The notes below the pieces were generated by a model. It did not search any database. It had not been told where the DNA came from and saw nothing but the letters and a program-made list of their open reading frames with translations. The translations under genes were made by a program, and so were the position numbers. Of a DNA stretch of 64,000 nucleotides, positions 1-8,446 are shown one piece after another. Within the stretch, counting starts at the first letter, position 1; each line of letters starts with the position of its first letter. Source of the DNA: Microbacterium sp. USTB-Y (GTDB lineage: Bacteria; Actinomycetota; Actinomycetes; Actinomycetales; Microbacteriaceae); assembly GCF_023703415.1 (NCBI RefSeq), contig NZ_JAGMTU010000003.1:248001-312000 (forward strand). Reading direction: 5' to 3'.

Positions 1-39
1 GACGTCGAAGAGGCGTTGGCGGCGGCGCTCATCGCCTGA
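1..39 (+). CDS. 3' end of an unidentified gene (partial)
   Basis: Frame 1 is open from the window edge to a TGA at 37-39 and would encode a protein ending in an Ala/Leu-rich helix (…EEALAAALIA). Only 12 codons are visible, so neither the product nor the reality of the gene can be established. The 117 bases that follow, up to the convergent glycosyltransferase, show no other gene. Confidence 0.3.
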   Translation, partial: DVEEALAAALIA

Positions 40-156
40 TTGACACCGCGTCTGGGTGGCATGGGTGGTGCCGCCGCGGGAACGGTCTACATCGCCTTCG
101 AGTCCCTCCAGGGGCCCACCGGCAACGCAGCGCTCTAACTGCCCCCGTCCCCCTCC

Positions 157-1368
157 TCAGCCGCCGCTCGCCCGCCCATACACCTCGAGCATCGCGGCCG
201 TCCGCGACGACTGCCGGAAGTCGGCGGAGACCTGCGGATCCGGCTCGGGGGCACGGCCGCCTGCGATGTCGGCCGCGGCGAGACGCAGGGTCTCGGCGAG
301 CGCGGCCACCCGCCCCGGCTCGTCCCGGGCATCGGGCACGGCCCAGAGCCCGCCGCCCAGCTCACCGGCGATGTCGGGGTCGCTCACGATCGTCGGGGTG
401 CCGAGGGTGGCCGCCTCGAACGGGGTCATGCCCTGGGTCTCGAAGCCGATGGACGTCTGCACGACGGCGTCGGCGGCGGCGATCCGGGCGAGCACGTCCG
501 CGTAGCCGATCCGTCCGGCGAAGTGGATGCGCGGCCGGGAGGCGCGCGCGGCGATGCGCTCGGCGGCGCGCAGCTGGGCCCCGCCGCCCACGATCTCGAT
601 GTCGGTGTCCACGTCGCTCGCGACGACGGCCTCCAGGAACGGCAGCAGGCGCTTCTCGGGACTCATCCGGCCGAGCCAGATGAATCGCGGCCGCCCGGGG
701 GCGCGCTCCGTCGGAGCCGCCGCGAGCACCTGCTCGCGCACCTCGTCGTCGATGCCGTTCCAGATCACGTCCACGGATCCGAAGACGCCGTGCTGCTCGA
801 GCCGGCGGGCGAAGTGCCCCGACGGCGCGGTCACGGCCCGCGACTCCGCGGCGACCCCGGCGAGATACGCCCACCCGTCGGCACCGCGCGGCTGCGGCCC
901 GATCCCGCGCAGCGCCGTGCGCCGCCACAGGTTCAGCGCACCCAGCACGGGCCGGTGCAGCGGGGTGACCGCGGCGATGCCCACATCCACCCGGTTGTGC
1001 ATCGTGTGCACGGCGGGGATGCCGTGCCGATGCGCGAAGCGATGTCCGATGAACGCGCCCCAGAAGTCGGCCTGCACGTGCACCAGGTCGACCGGGGGCC
1101 GCCGGGTCATCGCGCGGTCGAGGAAGCGGTCAGTGCGCCGCCCCGGCCAGGTCAGCGAGTACTCGCGGTCGGCCGTGATCGGGATCGAAGGAAGGTCGAT
1201 GTAGCCGGGATCCCCCGCCGCGTCCCCGCCGCGCGCCGAGTGCATCCGCGGTGCGACGATCGTGACCGTGTGCCCTGCCCGCTCCAGGTAGGTGCGCTGC
1301 AGCCGCATCGAGACCTGCGCGCCACCCAGCGACTCGGCGTGCTGGTCGGCGAAGAAGACGATGTGCAT
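157..1368 (-). CDS. GT4-family glycosyltransferase
   Basis: A 403-residue GT-B fold glycosyltransferase, probably cytoplasmic or membrane-associated, transferring a sugar from a nucleotide-sugar to a cell-envelope lipid or glycan. The N-terminus (MHIVFFAD, then GGAQVSMRL) is a typical acceptor domain. The C-terminal donor domain has WLGRMSPEKR and an E-x7-E motif within FETQGMTPFEA, which retaining GT4 enzymes use to bind the donor nucleotide-sugar. The ATG at 1368 was chosen because GGAG lies eight bases upstream, inside the end of the preceding gene. It follows the second glycosyltransferase after only five bases, so the two form one transcript. Acceptor and sugar cannot be read from the sequence. 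Confidence 0.85.
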   Translation of the reverse strand: MHIVFFADQHAESLGGAQVSMRLQRTYLERAGHTVTIVAPRMHSARGGDAAGDPGYIDLPSIPITADREYSLTWPGRRTDRFLDRAMTRRPPVDLVHVQADFWGAFIGHRFAHRHGIPAVHTMHNRVDVGIAAVTPLHRPVLGALNLWRRTALRGIGPQPRGADGWAYLAGVAAESRAVTAPSGHFARRLEQHGVFGSVDVIWNGIDDEVREQVLAAAPTERAPGRPRFIWLGRMSPEKRLLPFLEAVVASDVDTDIEIVGGGAQLRAAERIAARASRPRIHFAGRIGYADVLARIAAADAVVQTSIGFETQGMTPFEAATLGTPTIVSDPDIAGELGGGLWAVPDARDEPGRVAALAETLRLAAADIAGGRAPEPDPQVSADFRQSSRTAAMLEVYGRASGG

Positions 1369-1373
1369 CCGGT

Positions 1374-2609
1374 CTACTCCGGCAGCGGCTCGTCGCGGTA
1401 CAGCGCCTCGAAGGTGTCCAGCGTGCGGTTGATGTCGTGCACGGCGACGCCGTCGAGCGATGCTCGCTGCATCCGCTCGTACTCGGCCGGATCCGCGGTG
1501 AGCACGTCGGTGAGACGCGCCGCGAGCTCGTTCACGTTGCCCGGCTCGAACAGGTAGCCGTTCACGCCGTCCTGCACGAGGTGCGGCAGGGCCACGGCGT
1601 CGGCCGCGACGATCGGCAGCGCCGAGGCCATCGCCTCCATGGTCGCGATGGACTGCAGCTCGGCGATCGAGGCGATCACGAACAGCGAGGCGCGGCTCAG
1701 CAGCGCGCGCAGCTCGGCGTCGGTGGTGCGGCCGTGGAAGGTGACGCGGTCCTGCAGGCCGAGCTGCTGCGTGAGCGCCTCGAGCTGCTTGCGCTGGTCG
1801 CCGCCGCCGACGATGTCGAACGTCACGTCGAGAGCCGGATCCAGCTTGGTCATCGCCTTGAGGATGACCTCGACCTGCTTCTCGGCGGTGAGCCGGCCCA
1901 CGAACACGATGCGGTTCTTCTCGCGCGGGCCGATGACGGGCGTGTACTGCGTGCGGTCGATGCCGCAGCTGACCGGGATGACGCCCTCGACGTCGATCGT
2001 GCGCTCGAGGAAGTCGGCGGCGCGGCGGGTCGGGGTGGTCACCGCGCGGGTGAGCGCGAACGTCCGGCTCGCGTCGGCCCAGGCGAGGCGCAGCACGATG
2101 TCGTCGATGAACTTCGGCATCGTCGTGTGGTCGAGGATGTTCTCGGCCATGACGTGGTTGGTGGCGATCACCGGGATGCCGCGCTCGTGCGCGATCCGCG
2201 ACAGACCCCGCCCGATCACGATGTGCGACTGGATGTGCACGACGTCGGGCTGCACGGCGTCGAGCACCTGGCGCGCATAGTGCTTCGAACGCCACGGCCA
2301 GACGAACCGCAGCCAGTCGTGCGGAGCCCAGCGCACCGACGGCAGCCGGTGCAGGGTCATCGCCTCGCCCTCGATCACCTCGGTGCGGGGCTTGGCCGTG
2401 CGGTAGGCCTGGTTCGGAGCCACGACGTGCACGTCGTGGCCGCGCTGCACGAGGCCGGCCGCGAGGCGCTCCGTGAACCGGGCCGCGCCGTTCACGTCGG
2501 GCGAGAAGGTGTCGGCACCGATGAGGATCCGCAGCGGGCGCGGCTCGGCCGGGACGGACGCGGCGGTGTCGGAGGTGGCCTGCGGGCGATGGTCGCCGGG
2601 GGAAGTCAC
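1374..2609 (-). CDS. GT4-family glycosyltransferase, first gene of pair
   Basis: A 411-residue retaining glycosyltransferase. After a short Pro/Ala-rich leader, the N-terminal domain begins LRILIGADTFSPDVNG, with the acceptor-loop signature found in actinobacterial mannosyl- and glucosyltransferases that act on lipids. The donor domain has FVGRLTAEKQ and the E-x7-E motif (ELQSIATMEA). It is the first gene of the two-gene operon with the downstream GT4, so the enzymes may add successive sugars to the same glycolipid or wall polymer. No signal peptide or membrane segment is evident. Family assignment is firm; the precise product is not. Confidence 0.87.
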   Translation of the reverse strand: MTSPGDHRPQATSDTAASVPAEPRPLRILIGADTFSPDVNGAARFTERLAAGLVQRGHDVHVVAPNQAYRTAKPRTEVIEGEAMTLHRLPSVRWAPHDWLRFVWPWRSKHYARQVLDAVQPDVVHIQSHIVIGRGLSRIAHERGIPVIATNHVMAENILDHTTMPKFIDDIVLRLAWADASRTFALTRAVTTPTRRAADFLERTIDVEGVIPVSCGIDRTQYTPVIGPREKNRIVFVGRLTAEKQVEVILKAMTKLDPALDVTFDIVGGGDQRKQLEALTQQLGLQDRVTFHGRTTDAELRALLSRASLFVIASIAELQSIATMEAMASALPIVAADAVALPHLVQDGVNGYLFEPGNVNELAARLTDVLTADPAEYERMQRASLDGVAVHDINRTLDTFEALYRDEPLPE

Positions 2610-2790
2610 GTGATTGCTGCCTTTTGCTGGGCCGCGGCGCCGGCGAGCGCCTCATCGGCCGCTCGAACCCCGCGGAGATGGCCTGGATCGGGCGCTGGCC
2701 ACTCTACCCGAGGGGCCTGGGGATCCGACGGAGGCCGGCACGGGCCCGCCGCGGTCGGGCCGGCACGGCCCTGCCGCGGTCCCGCGCCGG

Positions 2791-2922
2791 CCCGGCAGGG
2801 TTCGGCGCCCGGCCCGGCAGGGTTCGGCGCCCGGCCCGGCAGGGTTCGGCGCCCGGCCCGGCAGGGTTCGGCGCCCGGCCCGGCAGGGTTCGGCGCCCAG
2901 CCCGCGAGGGTTCGGCGCCCCG
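2791..2922. repeat. 22-bp tandem repeat array, six copies
   Basis: The 22-base unit CCCGGCAGGGTTCGGCGCCC+GG starts at 2791, 2813, 2835, 2857 and 2879, with a sixth degraded copy at 2901. The first four copies are identical and the fifth differs near its end. It lies in the 495-base gap (2610-3104) between the glycosyltransferase operon and the polysaccharide lyase, where no convincing gene exists. There are no spacers between units, so it is not a CRISPR. Confidence 0.9.
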
Positions 2923-2938
2923 CCCCCGGGTTCCGTAT

Positions 2939-3005
2939 TCAGGCTGGATCCGTGTCCCTGGCGGTTTTCCGGCCGGAACGGCGCGGATCCGAGGATCCAG
3001 CCTGA
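2939..3005. repeat. 13-bp perfect inverted repeat enclosing a palindrome
   Basis: TCAGGCTGGATCC (2939-2951) and its exact complement GGATCCAGCCTGA (2993-3005) flank 41 bases that contain the 12-base palindrome TTCCGGCCGGAA. It lies downstream of the polysaccharide lyase stop (3105), so it could terminate that transcript, but there is no T-run and the loop is long. It could instead be a small palindromic element. Confidence 0.6.
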
Positions 3006-3104
3006 GTTGTGTCGACGTCGGACGGACGACCGGAGCTCGCGCCCCCGTGTCACCCGCGTGGGACCGCGGCCGCCCGGCGGATCGCCGGCCGGCCGCGGCC
3101 GCGA

Positions 3105-5567
3105 TCACGCGCCGAGGACGATCCTCTTGGCGTGCCCGTGTCCGTCCAGGTCGAACTCCAGGGTGAGCGGCGCCGTGCCGACGACCCGCACCCCGTCGTC
3201 CCCTTCGACCACCGTCGACGAGGCGACGTCGGCGAGCACGACCCGTGCGGTCGTCTGCGTGCGGCTCGGGTCGGACAGCACGACCGTCGTGCGGCCCGCG
3301 TCGGTGCGCACGGCGAGCGAGCAGGGCCCGCCGACCGTCACGCCGTACGCCGGCGCCGCGTCGGCGGGCGTCGCCTGGAAGAAGTTCGCGAGGACGAGGC
3401 CCTGACCCGCCACGCGGATCGCCTGCGCCTGCGCGTTGTTCGCCAGCACCTCGACGCTCGGCGCGCCCGACTCCGCGAACGTGACCGAGTGCGCGACGTT
3501 CGGCAGCACCATGTAGGCATAGCCCCCGCCGGACGGGTTCGTGCCGTGGTGGTGGGTGAGGGTGACGTAGTCGCGGTTCTTCACGTCGGTCGTGCCGCCG
3601 GTGTCGGATCCGGAGTTGATCGTCTGCCAGTCGCCCGAGCGCGGAACGACCTGCACGTCGATCGCTCCGGAGACGTTCTCGCCCTTGAGGAAGACGTAGC
3701 CGCCGTGACCCATGATGTGCACGTTGCGCTTGACGGTGATCGCCCCGTCCGCCGCGGCGAGGGCCCGGTTGCGGTTGTCGGTGCGCACGTTCGGCACGGT
3801 TCCCGGCGCGAACGAACGGTTGTCGATCGTGGTGAACACGTCGAACCCCGACGCCGACGTGATCGCCGCCCCCAGGCACACCACTTTGTCGTCGAGGAAG
3901 AACCACGACTTGCGCGCGCTGAGCGACTTGTCGAAGTTCAGGTGGTCCATGCCCTGGATGCCCCAGCGCTCATCGAGCGCGAGACCGCCGCCGAACGCCT
4001 GGAACGCGCGCGGGATGCCCGTGCCGTCGGTCGCGCCGTTCGCCCGCGGCGCCGCCGTCACCGTCGTGCCCGGCAGCCGGTACGGGTCGACCGTGGGCCA
4101 GAAGTCGGCGCTGTACTGAGCCGGATCCGCCGAGCTGTAGAAGAACGTCATTCCGTCGCCCTGATACCAGCCGAGGTTGTTCTCCTTGTTGCCCCACTCG
4201 TAGCGACCGATCCGCTTCGACGAGACGTTGACGACGGCGCTGAAGCCCGGCCGGTGATGCACGAGCCTGTCCTGGTCGCCGAACGCCTTCGTGGAGACCG
4301 GGGCGTCGGCCGGCGTGACCGAGCCGTCGGCGAGGATCGAGGTCACGAGCAGCGACTTCGCCACCGTCTGCGTGGGCAGGCCGTAGAGCTTCTCGTCGGT
4401 GCAGCGCTGCAGCCAGCCCTTCACGAGCGAGAGGTAGCGGCCGCGGTACGGCTCGCCTGCTCCCTGGGCCAGCAGCAGGATCGCGGTGATCGCCGCGGCA
4501 CCGTCGACGTAGTCCGGCTCCGCCTGCCGCGACACCGCGCGCCCGCGGACGGCCTCCATCATGCGGCCATTCCAGATGAACGGCGCATAGGAGGCCTCGA
4601 CCGCATCGAGGATCACCGACTTCTTCGGATCCGTCACGTCCCAGTCGCTCCCGCCGAGGAGCCCGAGGATCTCGGCGATGCCGCCGAGCGTCACCACACC
4701 GTAGGTGCCGACGTAGGGCAGGTAGGTGTGCTGCACGAAGGATCCGTCGACATAGAAGCCGTCGCCGCTCGTGACGTAGCCGAACACGCTGTTCTTGCCG
4801 GCGCGCACCGTGTCGCTGAGGGCGTCGCGGGCCAGCGCGATCTCGTCCGGACGGCCGTCGAGGATCCCGCGCAGCGCGCAGGACAGCGCCTTGTCGGTGC
4901 GGTTGGCGCCGGTCTCGGCGAGGCTCGTCGCCCGCCCGCGCCAGTTCGGATCGGGCGTGAAGTACCGCGCGGCGGCCAGAAGCGCGGTGCGCACGTCGGC
5001 CGGGACCTCCTCGTGCAGCAGGACGCAGATGTCGGCCGCCTTGCGGGGCACGCCGATCTCCCAGAACCACCAGTTGCCGACCGGAGACTTGCCCGCCTTG
5101 TAGATGTTCGCGCTGAGCCAGGTCAGCGCATCCACGAGATCGGCCGCGAGCGCGGCGTCGCCGTACTGCGCGCATCCCGCGGTCGCGTAGGCGAGCGCGA
5201 GGTCGAAGATGCGGTTGAAGGTGACGCCCATGTTCCCGGACAGGACCGTGCCGGTCACTCCCGTGAGAGGCAGGTCGCTCCAGATGCCGGGGGACGCCGC
5301 CGGGCGCACCATGGCGTTCCACGACGCGGTCGCCGCGTCGCTCATCCCGCTCAGCACACCGGCGAGCTCGGGCACGGACGCCGCACTGCCGTCGCCGGCG
5401 AGCATGACGGCGCGGCGCTGGACGAGCAGCGCGAGCGGGTCGTCGGCGGCGGTCCGGACTCCGCCGGGAAGCGTACGGGCGCTCGCCGATCCGCCGGCGA
5501 CGGCGACGAGAGCACCGGCTCCGAGCAGTCCGAGCAGGGCGCGGCGGTTCATTTCGAGGGGGGACAT
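3105..5567 (-). CDS. Secreted polysaccharide lyase family 8 (hyaluronate/chondroitin/xanthan lyase type)
   Basis: An 820-residue extracellular lyase that cleaves acidic polysaccharides by beta-elimination. A twin-arginine signal (NRRALLGLLGAGALVA) occupies the N-terminus. The alpha/alpha-toroid catalytic domain has NWWFWEIGVP with the conserved Asn at about residue 165, then FVQH-TYLPYVGTYG placing His280 and Tyr289 nine residues apart as in PL8 enzymes, followed by the Arg-containing segment RGRAVSR. The beta-sandwich domains follow. ATG at 5567 was chosen for GGAGG six bases upstream; 5552 and 5570 are alternatives. An imperfect palindrome around GCGC at 5608-5624 could be a LacI-type operator. 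Substrate among hyaluronate, chondroitin and xanthan cannot be told. Confidence 0.88.
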   Translation of the reverse strand: MSPLEMNRRALLGLLGAGALVAVAGGSASARTLPGGVRTAADDPLALLVQRRAVMLAGDGSAASVPELAGVLSGMSDAATASWNAMVRPAASPGIWSDLPLTGVTGTVLSGNMGVTFNRIFDLALAYATAGCAQYGDAALAADLVDALTWLSANIYKAGKSPVGNWWFWEIGVPRKAADICVLLHEEVPADVRTALLAAARYFTPDPNWRGRATSLAETGANRTDKALSCALRGILDGRPDEIALARDALSDTVRAGKNSVFGYVTSGDGFYVDGSFVQHTYLPYVGTYGVVTLGGIAEILGLLGGSDWDVTDPKKSVILDAVEASYAPFIWNGRMMEAVRGRAVSRQAEPDYVDGAAAITAILLLAQGAGEPYRGRYLSLVKGWLQRCTDEKLYGLPTQTVAKSLLVTSILADGSVTPADAPVSTKAFGDQDRLVHHRPGFSAVVNVSSKRIGRYEWGNKENNLGWYQGDGMTFFYSSADPAQYSADFWPTVDPYRLPGTTVTAAPRANGATDGTGIPRAFQAFGGGLALDERWGIQGMDHLNFDKSLSARKSWFFLDDKVVCLGAAITSASGFDVFTTIDNRSFAPGTVPNVRTDNRNRALAAADGAITVKRNVHIMGHGGYVFLKGENVSGAIDVQVVPRSGDWQTINSGSDTGGTTDVKNRDYVTLTHHHGTNPSGGGYAYMVLPNVAHSVTFAESGAPSVEVLANNAQAQAIRVAGQGLVLANFFQATPADAAPAYGVTVGGPCSLAVRTDAGRTTVVLSDPSRTQTTARVVLADVASSTVVEGDDGVRVVGTAPLTLEFDLDGHGHAKRIVLGA

Positions 5568-5707
5568 CATCGGCCTCCGGGTCGTTCGGGGAAGGATTCG
5601 CGGACCATGGTATGCGCTTTCCCAACCAAATAGTAGAGGCGGTGTACATATTTCATCGCGCCCTGGACGCACGGCGGACCCCCACCTTCGCCCCCTACGC
5701 TCTGAGC

Positions 5708-6298
5708 ATGCGCCTGCTCGCCGACGCCGACCCCGAACGCTGGATCCCCGTGACCGGATCCCTCGGCCTGCGTGGTCGCCGGCACCGCAAGGCTGCGATC
5801 GGCATGCTGCTGGGCCAGCTGAACGGTGCGGCGGGCGCGACGCAGCGCCCCGGGTCCGGCTTCGGCGCCTGGGCGCTCAGCCAGGCGGCGCCGTTCCTCA
5901 TGCGCAAGGCCGACGGGCGCGTGCTCGTATGGACGTGGAAGGCGGAGCCCGAGCTGATCGTCGCGATGGCGAGCGCCCAGGAGCTCACGCCGCAGGTGCG
6001 CACCGCCCGCGCCATGATGCCGATGGAGTACGACGACACCGAGGCGTTCCGCAACCCCTACCTGGGCGTGGGTGAGAAGCTCGTGGTGCCGCTGCCGGTC
6101 GAGCCCGGCGCACCGCCGTTCGCGACCTACACGTGGGACACGGGCACGCACCTCATCACGCTGCAAGCGGTGTGCGCCGACCGGGAGCGCTTCGGCACCG
6201 TGATCGGCGCGGTGGACGAGATCGCGCGCACGCTGCGCTCCCAGGACGAGCTTTCCGTCGGCGAGTCCGGACCCGTGCTGCGGCTGCCGCCGGCCTGA
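5708..6298 (+). CDS. Conserved hypothetical protein
   Basis: A 196-residue soluble protein without signal peptide or membrane segment, beginning MRLLADADPERWIP. I do not recognise a characterised family. An upstream in-frame start at 5612 exists, but TACGCT at 5697-5702, a good -10 box, sits six bases before the ATG at 5708 and suggests a leaderless transcript starting there. It is transcribed away from the polysaccharide lyase and converges on the YjbR-like gene. An 8-bp inverted repeat (6302-6309/6343-6350) lies between the convergent stops. Confidence 0.7.
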   Translation: MRLLADADPERWIPVTGSLGLRGRRHRKAAIGMLLGQLNGAAGATQRPGSGFGAWALSQAAPFLMRKADGRVLVWTWKAEPELIVAMASAQELTPQVRTARAMMPMEYDDTEAFRNPYLGVGEKLVVPLPVEPGAPPFATYTWDTGTHLITLQAVCADRERFGTVIGAVDEIARTLRSQDELSVGESGPVLRLPPA

Positions 6299-6344
6299 CC
6301 GGCCTGAGCCCGCCGGCCGCGCACACACCGCCCTGTCCGCACGC

Positions 6345-6755
6345 TCAGGCGAGGCCGCGTTCGTCCAGCCACTGCCGGGCGACGGCCTTCGGCGCCCGCA
6401 GAAGCCAGGCGTCGGCGATGACCTCCCCGAGCTGATCGGGCGCGATCTCGTCGAGCCGCAGCAGCACCGCCGGATAGCCTGCGAAGTGCGGGATGGTGAA
6501 GAAGATCCGCGGGTCCGCCGCGACGAGCTCGGCGGCGAGAGCCACCGACTCGGTGCGCACCGCGAGCACCGGCCCGTCCGGCCAGGCGCGGCCCAGCTCG
6601 GCGAGCTGGCGCAGGTCGGTCTGCGACGGCCCGCGCATCCAGGCGATCTGGCCGCCGTTGCAGCGCCAGCCGGGGGCGCCCGTGTGGCCGCCGACGCGCT
6701 CCTCGACGCCGGGAAGCGCGAGGGCGAGGGTGCGGACGTCGTCGATCGTGGCCAT
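6345..6755 (-). CDS. MmcQ/YjbR family protein
   Basis: A 136-residue protein of the MmcQ/YjbR (CyaY-like fold) family, marked by the N-terminal MATIDDVRTLALALPGVEE, a central segment with IAWMRGP, and the C-terminal LLRAPKAVARQWLDE typical of the family. Members are small, often annotated as DNA-binding, with no agreed biochemical role. ATG at 6755 follows GGGAGG by nine bases. Monocistronic, convergent with the preceding gene. Confidence 0.85.
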   Translation of the reverse strand: MATIDDVRTLALALPGVEERVGGHTGAPGWRCNGGQIAWMRGPSQTDLRQLAELGRAWPDGPVLAVRTESVALAAELVAADPRIFFTIPHFAGYPAVLLRLDEIAPDQLGEVIADAWLLRAPKAVARQWLDERGLA

Positions 6756-6917
6756 GGATCCGATCCTCCCCGTCCCTGGGGGATGGCTCAACCCTTCTGA
6801 TCTTCTACTCGCCCTGCACAGCCGACGGCGTCCTCCCGTTCTGCACAGCTCGCACAATCGGCCGACGATCCCGTCCGCACCGCTGACACACTGGCCCGAA
6901 CGGCGCAGAATGGAGGC

Positions 6918-7181
6918 ATGGACATGACCGAACCGCAGGTGTGGACCCTCATCGGCGTCTTCACTGCGATCATGCTCGGCGGCATGACCCTGATGACGAC
7001 CCTGCTGACGAAGACGATCGAGGCGCGCTTCGACGGGCTGCGCGGCGAGATGACCGGGCTGCGCGGCGAGATGAACGCCCGCTTCGACTCGGTGAACTCC
7101 CGACTCGAGAAGATCGAGCACACGGTCGACCGCCTCGACGACGAGGTCAGCGGTCTCGCGAAGCGGGTGTGGGGGTCCTGA
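6918..7181 (+). CDS. Small membrane-anchored coiled-coil protein, paralogue A
   Basis: An 87-residue protein with one N-terminal hydrophobic segment (residues about 8-30, IMLGGMTLMTTLL) followed by a charged heptad-like helix rich in RFD, RGEM and SRLEKIE, ending at VWGS. It is a close paralogue of the protein at 14380-14796: the first 13 residues are identical and even the ribosome-binding segment GGAGGCATGGACATGACC is the same. Probably inserted in the membrane with a cytoplasmic coiled coil that self-associates; function unknown. Its last 35 bases overlap the 3' end of the convergent reductase gene. Confidence 0.75.
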   Translation: MDMTEPQVWTLIGVFTAIMLGGMTLMTTLLTKTIEARFDGLRGEMTGLRGEMNARFDSVNSRLEKIEHTVDRLDDEVSGLAKRVWGS

Positions 7182-7758
7182 GCCGCACGGAGGACGATCG
7201 GCGGAACTCCAAGAGCGTCACGCCGGAGTCGAATGCCGTCGACGCGGTGCGCGTGAACGCCTCCGGGGCGTAGCCGCTCCGCCCGAACAGCGGGATCCCG
7301 TCGCCGAAGAGCACGGGGTGCACCTTCAGCACCAGGCGGTCGATCTCCCCGGCGAGCTGCGCGGCGAGCGCCCCGCCGCCGCAGAGCCAGATGCCGCTGC
7401 CGGCCTCGGCCTTGAGTCGGCGGACGACCGGGACCGGATCCTCGTCGGCGAACTCCACGCCCTCGACCGGCTCCGCCTCGCGGTGCGTGAAGACGACCTG
7501 GCGCAGGTGGCGGTAGGGGCTCGTCAGGGTCGGGAGCCCGACCGCGTACGTGTTCCAGCCCATGAGCACGGTGTCGAACAGGGCACGGTCCTGCGTGAGG
7601 CCGATCGCCTCGGCATAGGCGGTGGGGAACGCATCGGGGAAACGCGCGCCGAGCGCCGCCATGTGGTCGCCCCCGTAGAGGAAGGCGTCGAACTGCCCGT
7701 CGGGACCGGCGATGAAGCCGTCCAGCGTGACGGCGATGTAGTGCGTGAGCTCTCGCAC
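7147..7758 (-). CDS. Dihydrofolate reductase-like (RibD C-terminal domain) protein
   Basis: A 203-residue protein of the RibD C-terminal/DHFR-like fold, NADPH-binding oxidoreductases often found as stand-alone genes. Motifs are the N-terminal LTHYIAVTLDGFIAGPDGQ, LMGWNTY, and the glycine-rich nucleotide-binding IWLCGGGALAAQL. The GTG at 7758 follows GGAGG; a second GTG lies at 7779. The C-terminal 20 or so residues overlap the convergent gene and look unconserved, so the stop may have drifted. It is divergent from a TetR gene with a shared operator between them, which suggests TetR control of this gene. Substrate unknown. Confidence 0.8.
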   Translation of the reverse strand: MRELTHYIAVTLDGFIAGPDGQFDAFLYGGDHMAALGARFPDAFPTAYAEAIGLTQDRALFDTVLMGWNTYAVGLPTLTSPYRHLRQVVFTHREAEPVEGVEFADEDPVPVVRRLKAEAGSGIWLCGGGALAAQLAGEIDRLVLKVHPVLFGDGIPLFGRSGYAPEAFTRTASTAFDSGVTLLEFRRSSSVRLRTPTPASRDR

Positions 7759-7809
7759 AGGTCCTCCGATCCTCGGCACAATCCACGACAGGTGCAGTGA
7801 TTGGAGACT

Positions 7810-7823
7810 ACAACAGATGTTGT
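7810..7823. promoter_or_regulatory. Palindromic operator, TetR/DHFR-like divergent region
   Basis: ACAACA-GA-TGTTGT is a perfect inverted repeat midway between the DHFR-like gene (start 7758, minus) and the TetR gene (start 7844, plus). Its position and symmetry suit a dimeric TetR repressor controlling both genes. Confidence 0.6.
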
Positions 7824-7843
7824 GGTTGCGCTACTCTGAGGAC

Positions 7844-8416
7844 ATGGCGAAGAACGAAGCGCGCAGAAGCGCCCTGGCCGATGCCGGCATCGCCGTGCTC
7901 GCCCGGGAGGGCTCGCGTGGGCTCACGCACCGCGCCGTCGACGACGAGGCCCAGGTGCCGACCGGCACCGCCTCGAATTACTTCCGCACCCGGGACGCAC
8001 TGGTCTCGGCACTCCTGGAGCGCATCTGGATCCGCCTCGGCCCCACCTCCGAGGATCTTGCGCTGCGCGCGCCCCGGGAGCCGAGCCGCGCGCTGTTCGC
8101 CGACTACACGCGCGACATCGTGCGACGGCTCACCGCCGATCGCGCCGCCACCCTCGCCCTGTTCGAGCTGCGGCTCGAGGCCACCCGCCGACCCGCCCTC
8201 GCGGCGGCGCTCGCGCAGTGGCAGCAGGCGTCCCTCGACGCCGACGTCGCCTTCAACACCGCGGCGGGGCTGCCGGGCGGGCGTGCGGAGATCGCGCTGT
8301 TCCACTACGCGGTCGAAGGCCTCGTCTTCGACCGGCTCACCTCCCCGATCGACCCGGGGACGCCGACCGACGACGTCGTGGACGCCCTGGTCGCGGGGCT
8401 GCTGCCCCAGGCCTGA
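7844..8416 (+). CDS. TetR/AcrR family transcriptional regulator
   Basis: A 190-residue repressor. Residues about 5-50 form the TetR helix-turn-helix, with ALADAGIAVLAREGSRGLTHRAVDDEA, VPTGTASNYF and RTRDAL in the expected order. The remaining helices are the variable ligand-binding domain. The ATG at 7844 was preferred to an upstream in-frame start because the protein then begins right at the first DNA-binding helix, as in the family. Likely autoregulates through the palindrome at 7810-7823 and controls the divergent DHFR-like gene. Inducer unknown. Confidence 0.88.
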   Translation: MAKNEARRSALADAGIAVLAREGSRGLTHRAVDDEAQVPTGTASNYFRTRDALVSALLERIWIRLGPTSEDLALRAPREPSRALFADYTRDIVRRLTADRAATLALFELRLEATRRPALAAALAQWQQASLDADVAFNTAAGLPGGRAEIALFHYAVEGLVFDRLTSPIDPGTPTDDVVDALVAGLLPQA

Positions 8417-8446
8417 CCCGCCGCCGAGCGACAGGGCGGAGAGGCG

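Noticed and set aside
157-2655. A single 832-codon frame spanning both glycosyltransferase genes
   Set aside because: The upstream half is an off-frame reading of the second glycosyltransferase; real motifs show two genes, 157-1368 and 1374-2609, in different frames.
2791-2922. Short regularly spaced repeats considered as a CRISPR array
   Set aside because: The 22-bp units are directly contiguous with no spacers and no cas genes are present.
5608-5624. GCGC-centred imperfect palindrome as a LacI operator for the lyase
   Set aside because: Only about five of eight half-site positions match and no LacI gene is adjacent; left as a remark in the gene entry.
3009-5633. A plus-strand open frame of about 870 codons opposite the polysaccharide lyase
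   Set aside because: Low-complexity Arg/Val/Asp-rich translation without domains; the minus strand has a Tat signal and complete PL8 motifs.
6302-6350. GCCTGAGC/GCTCAGGC inverted repeat as a terminator
   Set aside because: Only eight base pairs with a 33-base loop and no U-tract; too weak to call.
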